Positions 25,392 to 32,537 of a DNA stretch of 47,102 nt are shown piece by piece. The stretch is taken from the NCBI RefSeq assembly GCF_004571075.1, contig NZ_SPQP01000029.1:1-47102 (forward strand), given 5' to 3'. The stretch is from Blastococcus sp. TF02A-35 (GTDB taxonomy: Bacteria > Actinomycetota > Actinomycetes > Mycobacteriales > Geodermatophilaceae). The notes beneath the pieces were generated by a model. That model had not been told where the DNA came from. It did no database searches and worked only from the letters and a program-made list of their open reading frames with translations. The position numbers and the translations under genes are program-made. Position 1 is the first letter of the stretch. The number at the start of each line of letters is the position of its first letter.

Positions 25392-25458
25392 CCCACCCGG
25401 TGCGAGCACCCGTCCGGGCGATGCCCCCGGCCGGGCGGTGAGCGGCATCATCTGCGCC

Positions 25459-26475
25459 GTGGCCGCCTCCCTGCCCGACCGCCCCCTCGCCGAGCTCTCC
25501 CTGGACGACCTGCTGGACCGGTACCGCGAGCTGGACCTCTCCGCGGGCGACGACGAGGCCGCCGACGACGCCCGCGCCGAGGAGGCCGACCGGATCGCGG
25601 CCGAGGTGCTGCGCCGGGACCCCGCGGACCGCGGCATGTGGTTCGACCGCGGGCTGGTCGCCAAGTGGCGGCGGGACTGGCCCGCAGCCTCCGCGCACAA
25701 CGCCCGCTCGCTGGAGCTGGTCCCCGAGGACGAGCGGCGCGAGGAGCCGGCCGCCTGGAACCTCGGCATCGCCGCCACCGCGCGGCGTGACTGGGCCACC
25801 GCCCGCCGTGCCTGGGCCGCCTACGGCATCCCGGTCGGCGGCTCGGGCGAGGAGCCGGTCGACGACGACCTCGGCGCGGGCGCGGTCCGGCTCAACCCGC
25901 CGGTGCGCTACGTCGGGCAGCGCGACCTCGAGATCGACGGCCGGGTGCACGAGCCCGAGGTCGTGTGGGGGCTGCGCATCGACCCGGCGCGCATCCGCAT
26001 CGCCAGCGTGCCCACGCCGGGGTCCGGGCACCGGTTCGGCGACGTCGTCCTGCACGACGGCGAGCCGCAGGGCACGCGGCGGTCCGACGGCGTCGAGTTC
26101 CCGGTCTTCGACGAGATCGAGCTGTGGGAGCGCTCGCCGGTCCCGACCTCCAGCGTCGTCGTCCGCGGCAGCGAGGAGGCCGTCGACGAGCTCCAGCACG
26201 CGCTCGACCGGGCGGGGCTGGCCGTCGAGGACTGGACCACCGGGGTGGGGGTGCTGTGCCGGGCCTGCTCCGACGGCGTCGTCGACGACCACGACCACCA
26301 CCCGCACGACCACCACCCGCACGACCACGACCCGCACGACCACGACCCGGAGGCCGACGGCGGCCGTCGGCTGGGCGTCGCCGAGGACCCGGAGGTGGCC
26401 CTGCGCGTCGTGCACGCCTGGCTCGACGCCGCGCCCGGGCGCGAGAGCGACGACGTGGTGGTCGAGCTGGAGTAG
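25459..26475 (+). CDS. TPR-like protein with CxxC and a His/Asp tandem repeat
   Basis: This 338-residue protein has an N-terminal helical, TPR-like part (LARD-type Asp/Glu-rich helix, then GMWFDRGLVAKWRRDWPAA and AAWNLGIAATARRDWATARR), a central beta-rich domain (VVWGLRIDPARIRIAS to VVVRGSEEAVDEL), a CRACSDG motif and a His/Asp-rich insert made of four 15-bp repeats (26290-26349). The CxxC and His cluster suggest metal binding. I do not recognise a characterised family. The GTG at 25459 has CATCAT 7 nt upstream; an in-frame GTG at 25438 would add seven residues. It is convergent with the siderophore reductase gene, but nothing else links them. Confidence 0.75.
   Translation: MAASLPDRPLAELSLDDLLDRYRELDLSAGDDEAADDARAEEADRIAAEVLRRDPADRGMWFDRGLVAKWRRDWPAASAHNARSLELVPEDERREEPAAWNLGIAATARRDWATARRAWAAYGIPVGGSGEEPVDDDLGAGAVRLNPPVRYVGQRDLEIDGRVHEPEVVWGLRIDPARIRIASVPTPGSGHRFGDVVLHDGEPQGTRRSDGVEFPVFDEIELWERSPVPTSSVVVRGSEEAVDELQHALDRAGLAVEDWTTGVGVLCRACSDGVVDDHDHHPHDHHPHDHDPHDHDPEADGGRRLGVAEDPEVALRVVHAWLDAAPGRESDDVVVELE
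26290..26349 (+). repeat. Four tandem 15-bp units encoding HDHHP/HDHDP
   Basis: Units start at 26290, 26305, 26320 and 26335. The first two are identical (CACGACCACCACCCG), and the last two are identical to each other with one base changed. The block is in frame inside the TPR-like gene and preceded by DDHD. Confidence 0.9.
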
Positions 26476-26481
26476 CCGGCC

Positions 26482-27210
26482 TCAGGTGGCCGACCAGTAC
26501 CCGACGCCGGACACGCGCGCCTTGCCCACCCCGAGGTCGCGGCGCAGGTGCCGGACCAGCGCGCGGGTGGTCGCGGCCTCGCAGGCCACCCAGAACCAGT
26601 CCCGCTCCGGGTCGAGCGCCCCCGGCGGCGTCCACGCAGCCAGGACCGCCGCGCGGAGGGCCTCGCCCGGTGGCCCGGCCCGGTCCACCCACACGACCTC
26701 GTGGCGGTCCCGGGCGCGGACGGGCAGGTCGCGGTCGGACGGGTGCCCGGCCTCCAGCCACACCCGCACCGGGGCGGCCGGGTGGGCGTCCAGCAGCGAG
26801 TTGACCGCCGGCAGCGAGGCGGTGTCGCCGACCAGGTGCGCCACCCGCGTGCCGGGGGGCGCGGACTCGGCCCGGGTCCCCTGCACGGTCGCGTCGATGG
26901 TGGCCCCGGGCCGCGCGGCCAGCGACCAGTGCGCGGCCGGGCCGTCGTGCAGGGCGAACTCCAGGTCGAAGGTCCCCCCGGCCGGGTCGGGGTCCACGAG
27001 CGTGTAGGCCCGCTGGTGCGGCCGGCCGTCGTGCTCGAACCACAGCCGGACCCACATCGCCGGGTGCGGAGGGCACGCCGCGAGCAGCCCGCCGTCCTCG
27101 ACGCGCACCCGCTGGTACTGCTCGCCGACGCGCTCGCTGCCCCGCACGGTGAGGACGAAGTCCTTGCCGCGCAGCGCCCTCAGCACCACGCCCTCCCAGC
27201 CGTGCTGCAC
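26482..27210 (-). CDS. Siderophore-interacting protein (FAD-dependent ferric-siderophore reductase, DesF/ViuB-like)
   Basis: This 242-residue protein is of the SIP/ViuB family, which releases iron by reducing ferric siderophores with FAD and NAD(P)H. Motifs are the FAD-site QRAYTLVDPDP, DLEFALHDGPAAHWSLAARPG, GDTASLPAVNSLLD and the C-terminal WVACEAATTRALVRHLRRDLG with GYW near the end. It is cytoplasmic. It is divergent from the desABCD operon and shares a 107-nt control region with an IdeR box. In Streptomyces the homologous position is held by desF, so this probably recycles the siderophore made by the neighbouring operon. GTG 27210 follows GAGAGGGG. Confidence 0.9.
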   Translation of the reverse strand: MQHGWEGVVLRALRGKDFVLTVRGSERVGEQYQRVRVEDGGLLAACPPHPAMWVRLWFEHDGRPHQRAYTLVDPDPAGGTFDLEFALHDGPAAHWSLAARPGATIDATVQGTRAESAPPGTRVAHLVGDTASLPAVNSLLDAHPAAPVRVWLEAGHPSDRDLPVRARDRHEVVWVDRAGPPGEALRAAVLAAWTPPGALDPERDWFWVACEAATTRALVRHLRRDLGVGKARVSGVGYWSAT

Positions 27211-27284
27211 CGCCGTGCCCCTCTCGACCTCGCCGCCAGGACCCCCGAGCGGCGGTCGCAGGAGCTGTGTAGTGTCCGCCGCTG

Positions 27285-27303
27285 TTAGGTGAGGCTAACC
27301 TAC
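27285..27303. promoter_or_regulatory. IdeR/DmdR1 iron box
   Basis: TTAGGTGAGGCTAACCTAC matches the 19-bp IdeR consensus TTAGGTTAGGCTAACCTAA at 17 positions. It ends 14 nt before the desA start. A TAGTGT hexamer at 27270-27275 could be the desA -10, placing the box across the transcription start. Iron-loaded IdeR/DmdR1 would block transcription in iron-replete cells. It may also control the divergent reductase gene. Confidence 0.9.
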
Positions 27304-27317
27304 GAGAAGGGCCATCC

Positions 27318-28805
27318 GTGACAGAGCACCCGCCGACCGCACACCTGTTCTCGGGCGCGACGGTCGACCACTACGCCGCGGTCGTCACCGCCGCCCTGGG
27401 CGCACTCACCGACCGCGTCCGCGTCGTCCGCCGGCCGCGGTCCGGCGCCCCGCAGGAGGACCTGGCGGACCTCGTCGACGGCGTCGACCTCGACGCCCCG
27501 CTCGGCGACACGTTCTCCGCGCTGAAGGAGACCTCGCGGCTCTACCTGGAGCACGCGGTCTGGTTCCACGAGCCCGGCTACGTCGCCCACCTCAACTGCC
27601 CGGTGGCCATCCCGGCCCTGGCCGCCGACCTGCTCGCCTCGGCCGTCAACACCTCCGTGGACACCTACGACCAGTCGACGACGGCGACGCTGATGGAGCG
27701 CCGGCTCGTCGCCTGGGCCGCCGGCCGGGCCGGGCTCGGCCCCCGCGCGGACGGGGTCTTCACCAGCGGCGGCACCCAGTCCAACCTGCACGCGCTGCTG
27801 CTCGCCCGCGACGAGGCGCTCGCCGCGCTGCCCGGCGGCGCCCTGCCCGAGGGTGCCCGGCTGCGCGTCCTGGCCACCGACCAGGCGCACTTCAGCGTCC
27901 TGAAGGCCGCCCGCCTGCTCGGCCTGGGCGGCGACGCGGTCGTGACGGTGCCGACCGACGGCCGGCACCGGATGGACCCGGCGGCGCTGCGCCGGACGGT
28001 GGCCGCGGTCCGCGCGGCCGGCGACGTCGTCATGGCGGTCTCCACGACGGCGGGCACGACCGACCTCGGCCGCATCGACCCGCTCGCCGCCGTCGCCGAC
28101 GTCTGCGCCGCGACCGGCACCTGGCTGCACGTCGACGCCGCGTACGGCGGCGGCCTGCTGGTCTCCCGCCGGCACCGCCACCTGCTCGACGGGATCGAGC
28201 GCGCCGACTCGGTGACCGTGGACTTCCACAAGACCTTCTTCCAGCCCGTCGCCTCCTCGGCGCTGCTGGTCCGCGACGGCGCCACGCTGCGCCACGGCAC
28301 CCACCACGCCGACTACCTGAACCCGCGCGGCGAGCGCGCGCCCAACCAGGTCGACCGTAGCCTGCAGACGACCCGGCGCTTCGACGCGCTCAAGCTGTGG
28401 GTGACCCTGCGCGCGATGGGCGCCGACGCCGTCGGCGAGGCCTTCGACGCCTGCCTCGACCTCGCCGGCCAGGTGCACGCCGAGCTCGCCGCGGACCCGG
28501 ACTTCGAGGTGCACAGCGCGCCGGTGCTGAGCACCGTCCTCTTCCGCTACCGGCCGGGAGGCCCCGCCGGCCCGCTCGGCCCGGCCGACGCCGACCGCCT
28601 CGTGGCCGGCATCCGCGAGCGGCTGTTCGACGAGGGCGAGGCCGTCGTCGCCCGCACCGTCGTCGACGGCCGGCCCTGGCTGAAGTTCACCCTGCTGAAC
28701 CCGGCCACCACGCGCGAGCACGTCCGGGCGGTGCTGGACCTGGTCCGCGAGGCCGGGGACGACCTGCTCGCCGGCGCCCGCGCCCGCGAGGAGGTGCTGG
28801 CATGA
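27318..28805 (+). CDS. desA: Lysine decarboxylase of hydroxamate siderophore synthesis (DesA)
   Basis: This 495-residue PLP-dependent decarboxylase (group II) is expected to turn L-lysine into cadaverine, the first step to desferrioxamine-type siderophores. Motifs are FTSGGTQSNLHALLLARDE, the cofactor-stacking His in DQAHFSV, HVDAAYGGGLL with the PLP Asp and DFHKTFFQPVASSALLV with Lys305 as the Schiff-base residue. Related enzymes decarboxylate diaminobutyrate or ornithine, but the following desBCD genes favour lysine. GTG 27318 follows GAGAAGGG. The stop overlaps the desB start (ATGA). Expression is under the IdeR box just upstream. Confidence 0.9.
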   Translation: MTEHPPTAHLFSGATVDHYAAVVTAALGALTDRVRVVRRPRSGAPQEDLADLVDGVDLDAPLGDTFSALKETSRLYLEHAVWFHEPGYVAHLNCPVAIPALAADLLASAVNTSVDTYDQSTTATLMERRLVAWAAGRAGLGPRADGVFTSGGTQSNLHALLLARDEALAALPGGALPEGARLRVLATDQAHFSVLKAARLLGLGGDAVVTVPTDGRHRMDPAALRRTVAAVRAAGDVVMAVSTTAGTTDLGRIDPLAAVADVCAATGTWLHVDAAYGGGLLVSRRHRHLLDGIERADSVTVDFHKTFFQPVASSALLVRDGATLRHGTHHADYLNPRGERAPNQVDRSLQTTRRFDALKLWVTLRAMGADAVGEAFDACLDLAGQVHAELAADPDFEVHSAPVLSTVLFRYRPGGPAGPLGPADADRLVAGIRERLFDEGEAVVARTVVDGRPWLKFTLLNPATTREHVRAVLDLVREAGDDLLAGARAREEVLA

Positions 28806-30133
28806 GCGAGGTGCACGACTTCGTCGCCGTCGGGATCGGGCCGTTCAACCTCGGGCTCGCCGCGCTCAGCGCCCCGGTGGACGGGCTGTCCGGCGTCTTC
28901 CTCGACGGCGCCGAGGAGTTCTCCTGGCACCCCGGGATGCTCATCGAGGGGACGACGCTGCAGGTCCCGTTCCTCGCCGACCTGGTGACCATGGCCGACC
29001 CGACGTCGCCGTACTCCTACCTCGCGTACCTCAAGGCGACCGGCCGGCTGTACCCCTTCTACATCCGCGAGGACTTCCACCCGCTGCGGGCGGAGTACGA
29101 CGCCTACTGCCGGTGGGTGGCCGCGCAGCTGCCGGCGCTGCGGTGGGGCCGCCACGTCGAGCGCGTCGAGCACGCCGACGGCGTCTACCGGGTGACCGCC
29201 CGCGTCGTCGCGACCGGTGCGGAGGAGGTCCACCTCGGCCGGCGGCTGGTGCTCGGCGTCGGGACGGTGCCGTCGGTCCCCGCCCCGCTGCGCGACCTGC
29301 CGGGCCCGGCGTGGCACACCGCGCAGTACCTCCAGCACAAGGAGGAGCTGCAGACCCTCGGGCACGTCACCGTCGTCGGCAGCGGCCAGAGCGCGGCGGA
29401 GGTCTACCTCGACCTGCTGGAGGACGCCGACCGGTTCGGCTACCGGGTCGACTGGGTGACCCGGGCCCCCCGGTTCTTCCCCATGGAGGTCACCAAGCTG
29501 ACCCTGGAGATGACCTCGCCGGAGTACGCCCGCTACCACCACGCCCTGCCCATGGAGCGCCGCGACGTCCTCGCCCGCGAGCAGCGGCACCTGTTCAAGG
29601 GCATCAGCGCCGACCTCGTCGACGCCATCTACGACACCCTCTACCGGAAGGGACGGCGAGGCGAGGTCCCGACGTCGCTGCTCACCGGCGTCGAGGTGAC
29701 CGGTGCCCGCTGGGACGCCGGGCGGCGCGAGTACGCCCTGGAGCTGCACCACGAGGAGCAGGGCCGCACGGTCGCGCGCACCACGCGGGGCCTGGTGCTG
29801 GCCACCGGCTACCGCGCGGAGGTGCCGGCGTTCCTCGACCCGGTGCGCGACCGCATCCGGTGGGACGCGCGCGGCCGGTACGACGTCGCCTTCGACCACT
29901 CCGTCGACGTCGCCGGCCGGGAGGTCTACGTGCAGAACGCCGAGGAGCACACCCACAGCCTCATCGCGCCGGACCTCGGCATGGGGGCCTACCGGAATTC
30001 GGTCATCATCAACTCGATGGCCGGCCGGGAGGTCTACCCGGTCGAGGAGCGCATCGCCTACCAGTCGTTCGGCGTGGCCGAGGGCACCGACCTCGCGGCC
30101 GGCCCGCTCGTGGCCACCGGAGCCGCCCGGTGA
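28802..30133 (+). CDS. desB: Cadaverine/lysine N-monooxygenase (DesB)
   Basis: This 443-residue flavin-dependent N-hydroxylating monooxygenase is of the IucD/SidA family. It oxidises a primary amine of cadaverine to N-hydroxycadaverine with FAD, NADPH and O2. Motifs are FAD-site GIGPFNLGLAALS, NADPH-site VVGSGQSAAEVYLDLL, the family segment ALPMERRDVLAREQRHLFKG and the ATGY signature LATGYRAEVP. The substrate is inferred from the des gene order. It begins in an ATGA overlap with desA and ends in a GTGA overlap with desC, so translation is probably coupled. Confidence 0.92.
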   Translation: MSEVHDFVAVGIGPFNLGLAALSAPVDGLSGVFLDGAEEFSWHPGMLIEGTTLQVPFLADLVTMADPTSPYSYLAYLKATGRLYPFYIREDFHPLRAEYDAYCRWVAAQLPALRWGRHVERVEHADGVYRVTARVVATGAEEVHLGRRLVLGVGTVPSVPAPLRDLPGPAWHTAQYLQHKEELQTLGHVTVVGSGQSAAEVYLDLLEDADRFGYRVDWVTRAPRFFPMEVTKLTLEMTSPEYARYHHALPMERRDVLAREQRHLFKGISADLVDAIYDTLYRKGRRGEVPTSLLTGVEVTGARWDAGRREYALELHHEEQGRTVARTTRGLVLATGYRAEVPAFLDPVRDRIRWDARGRYDVAFDHSVDVAGREVYVQNAEEHTHSLIAPDLGMGAYRNSVIINSMAGREVYPVEERIAYQSFGVAEGTDLAAGPLVATGAAR

Positions 30134-30717
30134 GCGCCGTCGCCCCGCCCTGGGCGGCCCGCACCCCGGTCGGGCTGCTGACCCTCGAGCCGCTCGACGT
30201 CGGCCGCGACCTCGACCTGCTGCACGCCTGGGTGACCCACCCCCGCTCGGCCTACTGGCTCATGCAGGGCGCCTCGCCCGCCGGCGTCCGCGACGCCTAC
30301 GCAGCCATCGACGCGGACCCGCACCACGACGCCTGGCTCGGCCGGGTCGACGGCGTCCCGACCTTCCTCGCCGAGACCTACGACCCGCGGCACCGGGAGC
30401 TCGCCGGCGTGTGGGAGGCGGCCCCCGGCGACGTCGGCATGCACCTGCTGGTCGCGCCGCCGGCGGAGGGTGCCGCCCCGGTCGCCGGCCTCACCTCGGC
30501 GGTGATGGCCGCGGTCGTCCGCTTCTGCCTGGACCGCCCCGGCGCCCGGCGGGTCGTCGTCGAGCCCGACGCGCGCAACGACGCCATCCGGGCCAAGAAC
30601 CGGGCCGCGGGGTTCGTGGAGCACGGGCCGCTGGACCTCGGCCACAAGACGGCGGTGCTCAGCACCTGCACGCCCGAGGCGTTCGCCGCCAGCGAGCTGG
30701 GCGGGGTGCTCGCATGA
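30130..30717 (+). CDS. desC: N-hydroxycadaverine acyltransferase (DesC, GNAT/AlcB-RhbD type)
   Basis: This 195-residue GNAT-fold acyltransferase transfers acetyl, succinyl or longer acyl groups from CoA to N-hydroxycadaverine, which fixes the hydroxamate groups of the product. Visible features are YWLMQGASPAGVRDAY, WLGRVDGVPTFLAETYDP, DVGMHLLVAPP and VVVEPDARNDAIRAKNRAAGF, the CoA-binding and siderophore-acyltransferase signatures. It overlaps desB (GTGA) and desD (ATGA). Streptomyces DesC tolerates several acyl donors, so the exact acyl group here is open. The last gene of the operon encodes a paralogue. Confidence 0.9.
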   Translation: MSAVAPPWAARTPVGLLTLEPLDVGRDLDLLHAWVTHPRSAYWLMQGASPAGVRDAYAAIDADPHHDAWLGRVDGVPTFLAETYDPRHRELAGVWEAAPGDVGMHLLVAPPAEGAAPVAGLTSAVMAAVVRFCLDRPGARRVVVEPDARNDAIRAKNRAAGFVEHGPLDLGHKTAVLSTCTPEAFAASELGGVLA

Positions 30718-32537
30718 CCGCGACCCTGCCCGAGCTGGACGGCTTCCCCGCCGCGGCGCACCTGGAGCCGGCGGCGATGGCCCGGGCGCACCGGCACGTC
30801 GTCACCAAGGCGCTGGCGGAGTTCGCCCACGAGCGGCTGGTCTCCCCGGAGCCGGCCGACGGGCCGGCCGACGCCCTCGGCCGCACCCGGTGGCGGCTGT
30901 CCACCGCGGGGGGCGTGCGCTACGGGTTCGCCGCCCGGGTGCTGCCGCTGGAGCACTGGGACGTCGACCCCGCCTCGGTGACCCGGAGCGTCGACGGCGC
31001 CGACGCGCCGCTGGACGCGCTGGCCCTCGTGGACGAGCTGCAGGCCGAGCTGGGCATCCCCGACGCCCTGCTCGCCACCTACCTCGAGGAGGTCAGCGCG
31101 ACGCTGGCCGGCGTGGCGTGGAAGCTGCACCACCGCCGCACCGACGCCCGGGAGCTGGCCCGCGCCGACCTGCAGACCGTCGAGCGCTCGATGACCGAGG
31201 GGCACCCCGCCTTCGTCGCCAACAACGGGCGGATCGGCTTCGGGCTGGGCGACACCGCCGCCTACGCCCCCGAGGCCGGCGCCCCGGTCCGGCTGGTGTG
31301 GGTCGCGGCCCGGCGGGAGCACACCCACCTCGCCTGCGGGGAGGGCGTGGACGAGCAGCGGCTCTACGCCGGCCAGCTGGGCGAGGACCTCCTCGACCGG
31401 TTCGCCGGCCGGCTGCGCTGGCTCGGCCTGGACCCGGCCGACTACCTCTACCTGCCCGTCCACCCGTGGCAGTGGGAGCACCGGCTGGCGGTCACCTTCG
31501 CCGCCGACGTCGGCCGGCGCGACCTGGTCCCGGTCGGCCTGAGCGAGGACCGGTACCAGGCGCAGCAGTCGATCCGGACCTTCTTCGACCTGGACCGGCC
31601 CGACCGGTACTACGTGAAGACGGCGCTGGCGATCCAGAACATGGGGTTCCTGCGCGGGCTCTCACCGGCCTACATGCGGCCGACCCCGGCGATCAACGAC
31701 TGGGTCGCCTCCGTGGTCCGCACCGACCCCGAGCTCGGCGCCGCCGGCTTCGACGTGCTGCGGGAGCTGGCGTCGGTCGGCTACACCGGCGACGCCTACC
31801 ACCGGATGGCCGCCCGCGGGATCCGCTCGCCGTACCAGCGGATGGTCGCCGCCCTCTGGCGGGAGAGCCCGGTGCCGCGGCTGGGACCGGACGAGCGGGC
31901 CATGACGATGGCGGCGCTGGTGCACCGCGACGCCGAGGGGCGCTCGCTGGTCGGCGGGCTGGTCGCCGACGCGGGGCTGCCCCCGCGGGAGTGGCTGCGC
32001 CGGTACCTCGACGCCTACCTCCGCCCCGTGGTCCACTGCCTGCTCGCCCACGACCTCGCCTTCATGCCGCACGGGGAGAACCTGATCGTCGTGCTGCGGG
32101 GCTCGGCGCCGGCGCGGGTGCTCATGAAGGACGTCGGCGAGGAGGTGGCCGTGTTCGGGGACCGCCCGCTGCCCCCGGAGATCGAGCGGATCCGGGTCCA
32201 CGAGCCCGACGACGTGCGGCTGCTGTCGGTCTTCACCGACGTCTTCGACGGGTTCCTGCGCTACCTGGCCGGCGTGCTGGACACCGACGGGCTGCTGCCC
32301 GCCGACGAGTTCTGGCGCTGCGTGGCCGACTGCCTGCTCGCGCACCGCGAGGCGCACCCGGAGCTGCACGAGCGGTTCGACCTCTTCACGCCGGAGTTCG
32401 CGCACTCGTGCCTGAACCGGCTGCAGCTGCGCAACACGCTGCAGATGGTCGACCTGACCGACCAGGCGTCGTCGCTGCAGTACGCCGGGACGCTGGCCAA
32501 CCCGGTGGCGCCGTTCGGGCCGGCGAGCGGCCGGTGA
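30714..32537 (+). CDS. desD: NIS siderophore synthetase (DesD, IucA/IucC family)
   Basis: This 607-residue NRPS-independent siderophore synthetase adenylates N-hydroxy-N-succinyl-cadaverine and joins or cyclises the units, as DesD does for desferrioxamine. Conserved parts are HPAFVANNGRIGFG, LPVHPWQWEHRL, the ATP-site QQSIRTFFDL, KTALAIQNMGFLRGLSP, MPHGENLIVVL and LMKDVGEEVAVF. Length is typical of the family (about 590-620). It begins within an ATGA overlap with desC and overlaps the acylase-like gene by GTGA. The product is probably a desferrioxamine, nocardamine or bisucaberin-like hydroxamate; the sequence cannot tell which. Confidence 0.93.
   Translation: MTATLPELDGFPAAAHLEPAAMARAHRHVVTKALAEFAHERLVSPEPADGPADALGRTRWRLSTAGGVRYGFAARVLPLEHWDVDPASVTRSVDGADAPLDALALVDELQAELGIPDALLATYLEEVSATLAGVAWKLHHRRTDARELARADLQTVERSMTEGHPAFVANNGRIGFGLGDTAAYAPEAGAPVRLVWVAARREHTHLACGEGVDEQRLYAGQLGEDLLDRFAGRLRWLGLDPADYLYLPVHPWQWEHRLAVTFAADVGRRDLVPVGLSEDRYQAQQSIRTFFDLDRPDRYYVKTALAIQNMGFLRGLSPAYMRPTPAINDWVASVVRTDPELGAAGFDVLRELASVGYTGDAYHRMAARGIRSPYQRMVAALWRESPVPRLGPDERAMTMAALVHRDAEGRSLVGGLVADAGLPPREWLRRYLDAYLRPVVHCLLAHDLAFMPHGENLIVVLRGSAPARVLMKDVGEEVAVFGDRPLPPEIERIRVHEPDDVRLLSVFTDVFDGFLRYLAGVLDTDGLLPADEFWRCVADCLLAHREAHPELHERFDLFTPEFAHSCLNRLQLRNTLQMVDLTDQASSLQYAGTLANPVAPFGPASGR

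Noticed and set aside
25324-26415. Minus-strand frame of 363 codons opposite the TPR-like gene, with a Val/Arg repeat
   Set aside because: The repeat is the antisense reading of the HDHHP repeat. The plus frame has the start signal, CxxC motif and neighbours expected of a gene.
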